Shown here: positions 50,375 through 59,669 of the stretch, piece by piece
How the letters are laid out: the number at the start of each line of letters is the position of its first letter
Position numbering within the stretch: the stretch's first letter is position 1
From: Glycomyces terrestris
Lineage (GTDB): Bacteria; Actinomycetota; Actinomycetes; Mycobacteriales; Micromonosporaceae
Reading direction: 5' to 3'
Length of the DNA: 64,000 bases
Assembly: GCF_003933745.1 (NCBI RefSeq)
Contig: NZ_RSEB01000004.1
Location: 124,001 to 188,000, forward strand
Notes under the pieces: model-generated
The model's input: only the letters and a program-made list of their open reading frames with translations
Database searches by the model: none
What the model was told of the DNA's origin: nothing
Position numbers and translations under genes: made by a program

Positions 50375-53300
50375 GTGGTCGAACCCCTCGCCGCCGCCGC
50401 TCTTGGCGGCCTCGCCATCGACAAAGCCCAGAGCGCCATCGGAAAGTGGGTCACCGCGCGCCTCACTATCCGTGCCGAGATCGCGCTCCGCGACCGGGTG
50501 CTTCGGCAGGGCCGGCCTGCGAAGGACCAGCAGACCGAACTCGCCGCAGTCATCAAAGCCGCAGTCGACCTCACCGCCACCGAGCAGTTCCCTGGCGAGG
50601 AGCGGCTCCAGCGCATGTTCAAAGATGCGCTGCTGGCCGGCTCCGGGCAAGAATGGCCGTTGGTGAACGGTTCCGACCTCACCTTTATCACCGACGACGT
50701 CTTCGAGTGGGTCCTCGACAATGACCTCCTCCCCAAGGACCACCCAGGCAACGAGGACCGCGACGCACACCCCTACCTGGCACTCCTGTGCCGAAACATC
50801 ATCGCCCAATTCGGGTTCCGGGCCGAGAACAACGGCGCTAAGAACACGATCCTCTACCCCCGCTGGCACCGCTTCTGGACCACCGAGCTCTTCTCCACCG
50901 CCGTCGCGCAAACTCAGGAAAGCGCCCCCGGCATCGACCAGTCATCACCGTGGCCTCGCCGCCTCGGCCAACTCCCTCAGTCAGCCACAGCACGGCTGGA
51001 GCGCCCCGTCGACCGGCAACTCACCGACGCCCTCGCCACCGGCGGCACCACTGTGGGCTGCCAGATTCTTTCCGGCATGGGAGGGATCGGTAAGACCCAG
51101 ATCGCCGCCCACTACGCCCGCCAACGCTGGAACGACCGCGAAGTCGACCTCCTGATGTGGGTCAACGCCGCCACCCGCGAGTCCATCACCACCGCTTATG
51201 CACAAGCAGGCAGCGAGTTCTGCGACGCCGACGCAGCCGACAGCAAGCAAGCCGCCAATGCCTTCCTGGACTGGCTCGACAGCTCCAATGCGCCGCGGTG
51301 GTTGATCGTGCTCGACGACCTCACCGACCCGAAGGATCTCGGCGGCCTTTGGCCGCCGACCAACGGATACGGCCGCACAATCGTGACCACCCGGCGCCGC
51401 GACACCGCCCTAGAAACCCCCACACGGAAACGCATCGACGTCGGCCTCTACACCCCCGAGCAAGCCCTCCGCTACCTCACTGACCGCCTTCTGCGACCCG
51501 AACTTCTCGCGGAAGCGGCAGAGCTTGCCGCTGACCTGGGCTACCTGCCTCTCGCTCTGACACAAGCCGCCGTCTATATCCTCGACCAGCCCGGCGCCAC
51601 TTGCACCATCTACCGAACGCTCCTAGCCGACCGCACCCTCAAACTCGAAGAACTCAGCCCAGAACTGCTTCCTGACGAGTATCCGCACACTGTCGCCGCA
51701 GCTCTCACAATCGCCATCGAGCATGCCGACCAATACGAACCCCTCGGGCTCGCCTCGTTCCTTCTTGCTCTCGCAAGTTTGCTTGACCCCAACGGTTTTC
51801 CCGCTGACCTCTTCACCGTCATGCCCGTCACTGTGCGCCCCGACGAGGCAACGTCAGAATCCCAGACCGACAGCAACACGGAACCACTGCAACTGCCCAC
51901 CCGAACGGTCACCGACGCCCTCGCTCGACTGCACCGGTTGAATCTAATCAATCACGATGGCGACAGCGTCCGTGTGCACGCTCTGGTACAACGCACCCGC
52001 CGAGACCAGCTCAATGACGACCAACGGAGTCTTTTCGCCCACTTCGTCGCATCCGCGCTCCATCAGATTTGGCCCGAACCTGAAAACGATCCCGCTCGCA
52101 GTGCAGCATTGCGCGCCAACGTCGCACACCTCCGCGAGCACGCCCAAACCGCGCTCATCCAAGAAGAAGCCCACCCGCTCCTGTTCCTGCAAGGCCACAG
52201 CCTCGGCGACAGCGGTCTCGTGGACGAAGCCTGTCGCCACTTCGACCACCTGCACGAACTCTGTATGCGCACCCTCGGCGCAGACCATCCTCACACCCTT
52301 GCCGCCCGCGGCAACCTTGCCACCTGGCGCGGCCAATCTGGGGACACAGCGGGTGCCGTCGTCATCTACACGGAGGTCCTCACTGATCTCGTTCAGGTCA
52401 ACGGTCACGAACATCTCCACACTCTTACCGCTCGTGGCAACCTCGCCACCATGCAGAGCGAAGCAGGAGACATTGCGGGGGCTCTTGCCGCATTTGAAGC
52501 ACTCCTCTCCGATCTTCTGCGATTGGTTGGGCCTAACCACCACCTAACCCTTACGACCCGAGCACACATCGCCCGCTGTCGCGGCGAAGCTGGGGACGCC
52601 GCCGGCGCGGCTACCGCCTATGCCGAATTGCTCTCGGACCGACTCAGAATCCTCGGCCCCGACCACCCCGACACCCTCGCCGCTCGTGCGAACATTGCTC
52701 GCTGGCGTGGCGAAGCTGGGGACGCCGCCGGCGCGGCTACCGCCTATGCCGAATTGCTCTCGGACCGACTCAGAATCCTCGGCCCCGACCACCCCGACAC
52801 CCTCGCCGCTCGTGCGAACATTGCTCGCTGGCGTGGCGAAGCTGGGGACGCCGCCGGCGCGGCTACCGCCTATGCCGAATTGCTCTCGGACCGACTCAGA
52901 ATCCTCGGCCCCGACCACCCCGACACCCTCGCCGCTCGTGCGAACATTGCTCGCTGGCGTGGCGAAGCTGGGGACGCCGCCGGCGCGGCTACCGCCTATG
53001 CCGAATTGCTCTCGGACCGACTCAGAATCCTCGGCCCCGACCACCCCGACACCCTCGCCGCTCGTGCGAACATTGCTCGCTGGCGTGGCGAAGCTGGGGA
53101 CGCCACCGGCGCGGCCACCCTTTGCGCAGATCTCCTACCCGATTTTCTGCGGATTCTCGGCCCCAACCATCCCGGCACTCTAACGGTCCGAGACAACCTC
53201 GCCCGCTGGCGCGGCGAAGCTGGGGACGCGACTGCCGCAGCTGCTCTCTACGCCGACCTCGTCACCGATTGTCATCGAATCCTTGGCCCCAAACACCCTC

Positions 53301-53881
53301 ACACTCTCAATGCGGGGGCCCAACTTGCCCAAATGCGCGGCGAAGCAGGGGACGCTGCGACTGCGGCCAGCCTTTACACGGACCTCCTCACAGACTTCCT
53401 GCGTGTTTTCGGTCCCAACCATCCTGACACGCTTCTTGCCCATGCAAATCATGCTCGATGGCAAGGCGAGTCAGGAGATGCGGCCGGTGCTGCAATAGCA
53501 TTCGATAAACTTCTTACCGATTTCATACGGGTCTTCGGCCCTGATCACCCTCATACCCTCACCGCCCGTGGGAATCTCGCCCGCTGGCGGGGCGAAGACG
53601 GAGAACCGGAATATGCCGCTGCTGCCTATCGAGAAATCCTCTCTGACCTTCATCGCGTCCACGGCGCCGATCACCCCGGAACCCTGATCGCGCGCGGGAA
53701 TCTCGCTACTTGGCGTGGTATGGCCGGAGATGCCGCCGGAGCTCTCACCGCGTTTGAGGACCTACTCGCCGACTTTGAACGGGTTCTCGGTCCCGACCAC
53801 CCACATACCCTCGGCACCCGAACCAATCTCGACTACTGGCGGGATATGGCTGATGATGAACCAGACTCTGCGACACATTGA
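50375..53881 (+). CDS. NB-ARC ATPase with long TPR array (NLR-like)
   Basis: A 1168-residue STAND ATPase. The unassigned N-terminal domain (1-220) is mainly helical, with LCRNIIAQFGF and a Trp-rich stretch YPRWHRFWTT. NB-ARC: Walker A GMGGIGK (234-240), Walker B LIVLDDL (310-316), GRTIVTTRR (about 333), the GLPL-like YLPLALTQAA (about 389) and VHALVQ as MHD-like (533-538). The C-terminal half (about 640-1160) is 42-residue TPR units of the Kinesin-light-chain/TPR_10 type. Four units (residues 737-904) are identical in DNA. Such proteins sense a trigger through the repeats, oligomerise and activate the N-terminal effector; some are antiphage. The exact role is not known. Confidence 0.88.
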   Translation: MVEPLAAAALGGLAIDKAQSAIGKWVTARLTIRAEIALRDRVLRQGRPAKDQQTELAAVIKAAVDLTATEQFPGEERLQRMFKDALLAGSGQEWPLVNGSDLTFITDDVFEWVLDNDLLPKDHPGNEDRDAHPYLALLCRNIIAQFGFRAENNGAKNTILYPRWHRFWTTELFSTAVAQTQESAPGIDQSSPWPRRLGQLPQSATARLERPVDRQLTDALATGGTTVGCQILSGMGGIGKTQIAAHYARQRWNDREVDLLMWVNAATRESITTAYAQAGSEFCDADAADSKQAANAFLDWLDSSNAPRWLIVLDDLTDPKDLGGLWPPTNGYGRTIVTTRRRDTALETPTRKRIDVGLYTPEQALRYLTDRLLRPELLAEAAELAADLGYLPLALTQAAVYILDQPGATCTIYRTLLADRTLKLEELSPELLPDEYPHTVAAALTIAIEHADQYEPLGLASFLLALASLLDPNGFPADLFTVMPVTVRPDEATSESQTDSNTEPLQLPTRTVTDALARLHRLNLINHDGDSVRVHALVQRTRRDQLNDDQRSLFAHFVASALHQIWPEPENDPARSAALRANVAHLREHAQTALIQEEAHPLLFLQGHSLGDSGLVDEACRHFDHLHELCMRTLGADHPHTLAARGNLATWRGQSGDTAGAVVIYTEVLTDLVQVNGHEHLHTLTARGNLATMQSEAGDIAGALAAFEALLSDLLRLVGPNHHLTLTTRAHIARCRGEAGDAAGAATAYAELLSDRLRILGPDHPDTLAARANIARWRGEAGDAAGAATAYAELLSDRLRILGPDHPDTLAARANIARWRGEAGDAAGAATAYAELLSDRLRILGPDHPDTLAARANIARWRGEAGDAAGAATAYAELLSDRLRILGPDHPDTLAARANIARWRGEAGDATGAATLCADLLPDFLRILGPNHPGTLTVRDNLARWRGEAGDATAAAALYADLVTDCHRILGPKHPHTLNAGAQLAQMRGEAGDAATAASLYTDLLTDFLRVFGPNHPDTLLAHANHARWQGESGDAAGAAIAFDKLLTDFIRVFGPDHPHTLTARGNLARWRGEDGEPEYAAAAYREILSDLHRVHGADHPGTLIARGNLATWRGMAGDAAGALTAFEDLLADFERVLGPDHPHTLGTRTNLDYWRDMADDEPDSATH
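52583..53086 (+). repeat. Four identical 126-bp in-frame repeats within the TPR array
   Basis: Copies begin at 52583, 52709, 52835 and 52961 and are identical base for base. The fifth unit at 53087 starts the same way and diverges after about 18 bp. Each encodes 42 residues starting GEAGDAAGAATAYAELLSDR. Identity at synonymous sites indicates recent duplication or gene conversion. Confidence 0.95.
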
Positions 53882-54283
53882 GCTTCACAGAATCAGACGC
53901 GGCCAGAACGTCCCCGCTCTCACCTAGAGGCGCTCGTCAGCCGGTAGGCGGTCCACATGCATACCCCGTACGGGTTCAGGCGGTCGCGGATTGTCAAGGG
54001 CTGACCGTTGCCCTTGAATTTCTCCGCGAATCCACCTACGGTCTGGCGGGGACGCACTTGAGTGTGGGTACGGTGGGGGCGCCATGATCGACCTCAATCC
54101 GCGCAAGGCTTCCCAGGGCTCGCTGGCGGTTGACAGGGACGTGTCGTAGGCATGCTCGGAGCGGACCTCGCCGGTCTGCGATGGCGTGGCCCACTGTGGC
54201 TGGCCACACGAAGCGGTCCGCACGCATGGGAATGTTGGCTTCCCCGACCGCGTGAGCGAGCGACAGACTGACGCAGCCTGAAG
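53882..54283. other. Spacer between convergent NB-ARC and DUF5677 genes
   Basis: About 400 bp with no convincing gene. A minus-strand frame near 53920-54045 reads FAEKFKGNGQPLTIRDRLNP then YGVCMWTAYRLTSASR before a stop. It looks protein-like but lacks a start and the upstream part is not consistent, so it may be a gene remnant. No terminator hairpin is evident. Confidence 0.4.
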
Positions 54284-55915
54284 TTAGGTTGAACCTTCAT
54301 CCTCCTCTGCAACAAGCCAGGCGAAAGCGTTCTTCACTGCGTTCTCGTCGGTGTTGAGAATGTCCAGGCTTATCCGGATTAGCGCGTATAGCTGCTCAAC
54401 CCAGGATTTCGCGAGGCCGACATTCCTGCCGGAGTTAAGGGACAGACTTGGGATCAGGTGTCCAGCATGAAGCACATTCAAGCATCGCTCCATCGCATGA
54501 GTCTCAATTGACCACCATTCGGAGTGCGCGACTCCACTCGCCATAGAATATGCCTGGCGATACAAGTCCAGAAGCCCACACTCCTCGGCCATCGCTCGTA
54601 TGGACTTGCCCTCTGCAAAGGAGTCACGAGTATCGACCACTCGATGATCTAGGACCTCATCGTTGTGGCTCAGCTTCTCGAGATCTTTAATAGCTTCCTC
54701 GAAGTCAGCGTTTCTTGCCTCCTGTGGAACTTCATCGACAATTCGTGCGTACAGCTTCGCCTTACCAGCCCCATATTCTTGGAACGCTCGATAGATCGAC
54801 GGGTCCTGCTGGGCCATCCACTGAATGTAGATACGGGTCTCCACAAGCACTCTTATGATGTGGGCGCCGTGCTCCATACACCACAAATCTGGGGCACTGA
54901 GCGTCGCGATCACATCGCGTCCAGTTCGAGAGACAAGCCCGGAGTGAACCTCCTGGCGTTCCCGATCGAAGAGCTGCGCGGGAGATAGCTCAAGCGCTTC
55001 TACATAGCTGGCCAGTAGGTCCATCGCCCGTTGGCGAAGGTGAGCGCCTTCGTCAGGTACTTCAGTTGTGGCAGCATCCCCGCCGCCAGGGTCAATCTCG
55101 GTCGGAACCTCCATGCTGTCCTCCTCAACCTCACCTTCTGCATTGCAATTCCGACGTCTCAGACAGCCGGAGGTCATCGAGTTTGCGCCCCAGAAGACTC
55201 TGGCCCACTTGATGGCAGGTTCGAAGTAATCCTCATTCTCGACGGTGAGCAGCATTTTATGTGCTCCCCAGATTGACCTCACGACAGAATCTGCTTTACT
55301 GCGTGTCCGTGGGTCATTCGGGTAAGGATGCAACAGCTCTATCGTCTCAGAACTCGTACTGAAAGTGCCGGCCTGAACCGCGCTCCAGATGTACAAGCAC
55401 TTGATTAGCGATTCACGGTGCCCATCCTTGAGTACTTCGAGTACAGCGCGTGCCAGCAGGTCAAGCTCCTCCTGGCCCGGAGGTCTCATCTCAATATCAA
55501 CGAGCCATTTCGCGGGACGAAGGGGGTAGGAAGCCAAAGCTCTCGCGATGGTTCCCGATAGCAAGCCATGTTCCTCGGCCCTGTCCTTTACAACTGCCTT
55601 CGCTTCTGGATCTTGAGCGGCGAGGCGGTCGAGACCGGTAAGCCGACCATCTAGACCATCAGCGAGATTTTGCGGCTTTACCCTCCCCAAAAGGTCTTCC
55701 TGGACAGCTTTCTGCCATCGGACGAATCGGAGAGCCCCTGCATTCCCTAGTTCCGACAGCACAAGCACCGGCCACAGCAGATCCGGCAGGTCTTCCCGGA
55801 ACCAATCCGCAATTTTAAGCACGCCAGTCGCCGCGAGCTGCGGCCGGTAGACACGGCCCCTCCTGACATGGCCCTCGAGCGGCCCGGACCTCTGATTGGG
55901 CTGTGGAAACGACAT
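54284..55915 (-). CDS. DUF5677 domain-containing protein
   Basis: A 543-residue protein of markedly lower GC than its chromosomal neighbours. The C-terminal third fits DUF5677: AHIIRVLVETRIYIQWMAQQ, AEECGLLDLYRQAYSMASGV then AHSEWWSIETHAMERCLNVL. The N-terminal part has FREDLPDLLWPVLVLSELGN, seen in uncharacterised proteins. DUF5677 proteins are helical, with conserved His and Asp-type residues suggestive of a nuclease or HEPN-like fold, but activity is unproven. The start at MSFPQPNQ is the first ATG with a plausible N-terminus; a longer frame reaches 56005. It converges with the NB-ARC gene. Confidence 0.75.
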   Translation of the reverse strand: MSFPQPNQRSGPLEGHVRRGRVYRPQLAATGVLKIADWFREDLPDLLWPVLVLSELGNAGALRFVRWQKAVQEDLLGRVKPQNLADGLDGRLTGLDRLAAQDPEAKAVVKDRAEEHGLLSGTIARALASYPLRPAKWLVDIEMRPPGQEELDLLARAVLEVLKDGHRESLIKCLYIWSAVQAGTFSTSSETIELLHPYPNDPRTRSKADSVVRSIWGAHKMLLTVENEDYFEPAIKWARVFWGANSMTSGCLRRRNCNAEGEVEEDSMEVPTEIDPGGGDAATTEVPDEGAHLRQRAMDLLASYVEALELSPAQLFDRERQEVHSGLVSRTGRDVIATLSAPDLWCMEHGAHIIRVLVETRIYIQWMAQQDPSIYRAFQEYGAGKAKLYARIVDEVPQEARNADFEEAIKDLEKLSHNDEVLDHRVVDTRDSFAEGKSIRAMAEECGLLDLYRQAYSMASGVAHSEWWSIETHAMERCLNVLHAGHLIPSLSLNSGRNVGLAKSWVEQLYALIRISLDILNTDENAVKNAFAWLVAEEDEGST

Positions 55916-56285
55916 GAAACCATCATAGAGCCTAGAAGCGATATGAAGCTCCGCTTGCAACCCTGAGGCTTTGTAAGCGTGAGCTTCCGGGCCTTGCTTG
56001 AGCACGCTGCCTCACCACCCAGGCCAGTGTTCTTGAGGTGCTCAAAGAATGTTGGATGCCTCCTGGCCGTCCAACGTACCTGGATCGAGAATCTTCTTTT
56101 CCCGCACGGCACGCCCCTAGTACTGGAACGCCAAGATGAATCAGATGAGATCGTCGATGCTTTGCAGCGCTGAGGCAAACAGACCAGAAGCATCGCGATC
56201 ACCCAGTCGCCCAGGGGCGAAAGTCGTTGATGCTGTTCATGTCGTGATGCCGATGAATGGCAGGGGTCTGGTATGGTCGCGGGCG
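55916..56285. other. Non-coding stretch upstream of the DUF5677 gene
   Basis: No gene with coherent codon use on either strand. Short frames here (for example 55979-56173 plus) show no family resemblance. It probably holds the DUF5677 promoter and decayed sequence. Confidence 0.4.
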
Positions 56286-56587
56286 TTATGCCTGGTGGTG
56301 TAGGCAAGATTGACGCGGCGGTATACCGCCTCCTGCGCCGCCGTTGGATCCGTTTCGTGCCGACTCGACGGCCGCAAGTGCAGCTTCGAGCCGTTGGGCC
56401 ATCGCATTGGTTGAGCCTGACCTTTCTCGATGCGGTCGATGGCTTTGCCGAGCTGATCGGCACTTCTCTGGACGCCAGGCGCGGCCAACTGGCCGCGGCA
56501 TGCGGCGGCCGACTCGTTGCTCTCCGCGATCCCGGTGATGAGGTGGCGAGTCTGGTCCAGGGCGGCGAGGACGTCGGCTGAGGGCAC
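56286..56587 (-). pseudogene. Frameshifted small helical protein gene
   Basis: The first frame from a GTG at 56587 gives VPSADVLAALDQTRHLITGI ... QLGKAIDRIEKGQAQ, with high GC at third positions. Coding character then jumps to the next frame, TNAMAQRLEAALAAVESARN, and runs to a stop at 56286. Joined, the two halves make one roughly 95-residue coiled-coil protein, of a type common near actinobacterial toxin or secretion loci. A single indel near 56410-56440 explains the break. The neighbour gene it might serve is missing. Confidence 0.5.
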
Positions 56588-56732
56588 GAAGGGTATCCGT
56601 CCACGGGGGTGGCGGCTGCGGTCAGTCTAGCGGAAACCAGGCAAATCATTGGGCACTCGTTGACCCCGGTCGTCACAGCATGACCCTGAGTAGTGGTGGT
56701 CCGGAACGGACTCCGATCCGTACCTGCCCAGG
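56588..56732. other. Short spacer before the flavoprotein gene
   Basis: 145 bp without a gene or hairpin that I can recognise. Confidence 0.4.
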
Positions 56733-57260
56733 TCATGTGGTGGCGACCTTGGCAGCCTTCGCCATTGCTTCGCGCCAGGGGAACTGTTCGGAGATTGGGC
56801 CTCCGTGGTGGGGTTTGTGTTCGGGAATCTCCAGGAAGATCACGTCCTCCTCTGCCAACGTTGCGATAGCGCGCTTGTAAGGTGCTCGCCCAGTGAGTGC
56901 GGAGTTTGCGAAGGGCACGACCAGGGTTGGGATGCCGAGGCCGATGTGTTCGGAGGCGACGTCGAGGGCGTAGGTGTCGGCGATGCCGGCGGCGAGTTTG
57001 CAGATCGTGTTCGCGGTGGCGGGGGCGATCACGACGGCGTTGGCGTCGGGGCGGTCGCGTCGGGGTGTTCCTGGTTTGCGGTGCTCGGTGGTGACGGGGT
57101 GGCCTGATGTGGCTTCGAGTGCGTCGAGGTCGGCGAAATTGGCGCCGGTGGGGGTGGCGATGACGTGGCAGTCCCAGCCTGCGGCGTGGGCGGCTTGGAC
57201 GAACTTGACGGCGTGCATGGCGGGTCCGGCGCCGCAGATGATGAGGTAGACGACCTTCAT
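56733..57260 (-). CDS. Flavoprotein (phosphopantothenoylcysteine decarboxylase-like)
   Basis: A 175-residue HFCD-fold flavoprotein: MKVVYLIICGAGPAMHAVKF is the opening strand with the phosphate-binding loop, GWDCHVIATPTGANFADLDA the second strand, and ANAVVIAPATANTICKLAAG the PANxN-like segment in which PATANT is conserved. IADTYALDVASEHIG and LVVPFANSALTGRAPYKRAI complete the fold. Members bind FMN and oxidatively decarboxylate cysteine-derived thiols; the substrate here is unknown. The ATG overlaps the stop of the upstream XRE regulator gene (ATGA), so the two are translated together. Confidence 0.85.
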   Translation of the reverse strand: MKVVYLIICGAGPAMHAVKFVQAAHAAGWDCHVIATPTGANFADLDALEATSGHPVTTEHRKPGTPRRDRPDANAVVIAPATANTICKLAAGIADTYALDVASEHIGLGIPTLVVPFANSALTGRAPYKRAIATLAEEDVIFLEIPEHKPHHGGPISEQFPWREAMAKAAKVATT

Positions 57261-58465
57261 GCCTTGACTCCGATCCGCTCGCACAGTCCGCGGAGTTGTG
57301 GGTCGATGGCGTTTTCTTTGGTGCGGCGGACGACGATGCGGAGGACTTCTCGGGCGAGGGGGTTGAAGCGGATGCGTTGTGGGGCGACGTGTTCGGCGGA
57401 GGCGATCATGCGGATGGCGGCGCGGTCGGAGTCGCGGGTGCCGATGCGGGCGCAGGCGCGGGCGGCGTCGAGGTAGAACGAGGCTTGGCGGGTAGGTGCG
57501 TCGATGGCTCGGGGGTTGGTGGTGTTCGCGATGGCGATGGCTTGGCGGGGGTCGCGGTCGACTTCCATGGCGACCATCCAGAAGGCGAGGTTGGTGGGTC
57601 CGAACCAGCCGAGTTCCTGGCCGCAGTCACCAGTGCGGGCGGCGAGGTTTTCGGCTTCGGCGAGGTGGGTTTCGGCGTCGGATTCGCGTTTGAGGCCGTA
57701 GAGCGTCATTGCCGAGGTCAGGTGGAGTTGGCCGGCGACAGCCATGGTCCGGTTGTCGTCCAGGTTGCCGTCGAGCATGCGGAGTCCGGCGGCGGCGAAC
57801 TTGTGGCCGCGTTCCATGCTGCCGCAGCTGAGGGCGGCGTGGGCGCGGGTGAAGGCGGCGATGCCTTTGAGGCTGAGGTCGTCGAGTTCGGCGGCGGCGT
57901 CGCGGGCGCGTTCTCCGGCGAGGTAGGTGTCGGCCCTCTGGCCGGTGGAGCGCATGACGTTCATGGTGCGGTGGGCGGCCTGGACGGTCAACTCTCGAGT
58001 TCGCGTTGCGATGGTCGTATCGGTTGCCGTGACGGCGGTGGCGTGTAGGCGACGCAGGAACGGCGCGAGGCGTGCGGCGGTGCCGGTGAAGTCGCCTCTC
58101 CGGTAGAGCTCTTCGAGCAGGTCGGCTTCGGCGTTGAGGTAGTCCAGGGCCGCCGGGTCGGCGGTCGCCTCGTCCTCCAGGGCGGTCTCGATGAGGGCCG
58201 CGAGGATGTCATGGACGTCGTCGACGAGTCCGACGCCATCGCTGGTGAGGGAGACGTACCCGTCGCCGATCAGGTCCATGACCGAGCAGCGCAGGACCAT
58301 GCTCATCGAGGCGAGGATCTGGAGGTTGTCGGCGCCGCGGAGGCCGTTCTCGATCCGGCTCCAAGTACTCGCGCTCATGTCGGCCAGTTCGGCGGCCCGG
58401 CGGATGCTGAGTCCGCGCAGTTTGCGCCTGGTCATGATGCGTTCGCCGATGGGTTCGTTCGCCAC
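57257..58465 (-). CDS. XRE-family regulator with C-terminal TPR-like domain
   Basis: A 402-residue protein. The helix-turn-helix at about residues 8-62 contains RIMTRRKLRGLSIRRAAELA then DMSASTWSRIENGLRGADN. The rest is helical, TPR-like (ALIETALEDEATADPAALDY ... YLDAARACARIGTRDSDRAA). This layout is typical of actinobacterial regulators paired with a flavoprotein or enzyme. GGAGG lies 10 bp before the GTG at 58465; an ATG 9 bp upstream is too close to it. It is divergent from three small genes beginning at 58634. Confidence 0.8.
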   Translation of the reverse strand: MANEPIGERIMTRRKLRGLSIRRAAELADMSASTWSRIENGLRGADNLQILASMSMVLRCSVMDLIGDGYVSLTSDGVGLVDDVHDILAALIETALEDEATADPAALDYLNAEADLLEELYRRGDFTGTAARLAPFLRRLHATAVTATDTTIATRTRELTVQAAHRTMNVMRSTGQRADTYLAGERARDAAAELDDLSLKGIAAFTRAHAALSCGSMERGHKFAAAGLRMLDGNLDDNRTMAVAGQLHLTSAMTLYGLKRESDAETHLAEAENLAARTGDCGQELGWFGPTNLAFWMVAMEVDRDPRQAIAIANTTNPRAIDAPTRQASFYLDAARACARIGTRDSDRAAIRMIASAEHVAPQRIRFNPLAREVLRIVVRRTKENAIDPQLRGLCERIGVKA

Positions 58466-58633
58466 GTGCTGCATACCTCCAGGGTCCGCCTCAGCGTACA
58501 AGTGCCGTTGCCACATGGCAACGGTCTGCACGCGGATCTTCATAGCCTGTCGTAGTGGATCGGACACTGTCCGGCCGCTCGGCTTGGCCGGGTGATTCCG
58601 GGTTGCTGAATACCAGCGAGGAGGGAGCTGTAG

Positions 58634-59149
58634 GTGACGAGACGGAGTAGCAGGATATCCGTGCCGGACGAGCTAGGGCACCACATGGTGCCTGACCGGA
58701 TGCGATACGTGGAGCGGTGGGACCTTCCTGGTACGGAGCTGTACGTGGATGACGAGGTCGGCGACGGTGAGTTGACCTCGACAGGGCGAGGCTTCCCGGT
58801 GCTGGCGCTCCTCGGCCATGCCGACGGCATCCTCCACACCCTCACCTGGCAGGGACCAGCGGGCGCCTGGACCGCCACCGAGCGGGTCCAGATCAAGCTG
58901 AAGCTGGCCGAGGTGCTCTCGAACCGCGACCAGTTCCAGCTCGGCGGGATGCGGTTCCGACCGCACAAATGCGCCAATCCGGTGAACGGTCAGACGGTGG
59001 TCTACGTGTACCGCACCGACATCTATCCGGAAGTGCTCGTCGCCGTAGCAGGTTCCGGCGGTCTTGCTTTGACTCCCGAGCACCGGTACCTCGATGCCGT
59101 GACCTTGGGACGGGCAACCGAAGAATGTCTTGCCGGACGGACGCCATGA
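58634..59149 (+). CDS. Hypothetical protein, first of three ATGA-linked genes
   Basis: A 171-residue protein. It has no recognised domain. GFPVLALLGHADGILHTLTW, TATERVQIKLKLAEVLSNRD and VYVYRTDIYPEVLVAVAGSG suggest an alpha/beta protein. GGGAG precedes the GTG start at 58634. Its stop overlaps the start of the next gene by 4 bp. It is divergent from the XRE regulator, suggesting control by it. No function assigned. Confidence 0.65.
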   Translation: MTRRSSRISVPDELGHHMVPDRMRYVERWDLPGTELYVDDEVGDGELTSTGRGFPVLALLGHADGILHTLTWQGPAGAWTATERVQIKLKLAEVLSNRDQFQLGGMRFRPHKCANPVNGQTVVYVYRTDIYPEVLVAVAGSGGLALTPEHRYLDAVTLGRATEECLAGRTP

Positions 59150-59376
59150 TCATCGGGCAGTTCACCTGGCGCAAATGGGAGATCGAGGCCGAGAGCATCA
59201 CGAGCCCGCTCGTCGGCGAGGTCATCTGGTTGAACCGAACTGGTCCCGCACCCGTCGGTATCGGGATGATCCGAGACGACCGACTCGAGCTGACCGCTTT
59301 TGCGCCCGCAGATGACCTCGCACCGCTTGAACTGCGGCACGCATTCGATGAGTTCCGGTCAGGAACGACGACATGA
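59146..59376 (+). CDS. Hypothetical small protein, second of three
   Basis: A 76-residue protein, MIIGQFTWRKWEIEAESITS followed by PLVGEVIWLNRTGPAPVGIG, ending with an Asp/Glu-rich helix. ATGA overlaps with both neighbours indicate translational coupling. No family recognised. Confidence 0.6.
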   Translation: MIIGQFTWRKWEIEAESITSPLVGEVIWLNRTGPAPVGIGMIRDDRLELTAFAPADDLAPLELRHAFDEFRSGTTT

Positions 59377-59669
59377 GTAGCCACCTGCTCGGCCTCGTCC
59401 TTGGCAGCAGGGCACCGACATGGGACGTGCCGGCACCGCCGGAATACCCGCGGCGCTCGCTCCAGTGGTATCTCGATCGCGCCCGCAGCGCTGCGATCGA
59501 GCACGGTTGGCACGACCACCAACAACTCGAAGCGCATCAGTGCGCGGCGAGCAAAGCGCAGGACATCTCGCCGCATTTGACTTTCCTTCCGAGGGGCCGC
59601 TGCGCGCCACGACAGAGCAGCGGTTCCCCTCCGGGCGCCGCGCGTAGTGGAGCGCGGCGGCCCGCTTAA
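59373..59669 (+). CDS. Hypothetical protein, third of three (3' end uncertain)
   Basis: An open frame of 98 residues beginning MSSHLLGLVLGSRAPTWDVP. RRSLQWYLDRARSAAIEHGW then HDHQQLEAHQCAASKAQDIS looks like a real helix pair. After about residue 65 the sequence becomes Arg/Pro-rich, and another frame (SAGHLAAFDFPSEGPLRATT) looks better, so a frameshift near 59560 is possible. No function assigned. Confidence 0.5.
   Translation: MSSHLLGLVLGSRAPTWDVPAPPEYPRRSLQWYLDRARSAAIEHGWHDHQQLEAHQCAASKAQDISPHLTFLPRGRCAPRQSSGSPPGAARSGARRPA

Noticed and set aside
52583-53086. CRISPR-like array of direct repeats.
   Set aside because: The 126-bp repeats are contiguous without spacers and stay in frame as TPR units in a long gene.
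53924-54223. A 99-residue minus-strand gene between the NB-ARC and DUF5677 genes.
   Set aside because: Codon use is not gene-like and no family or ribosome binding site is evident.
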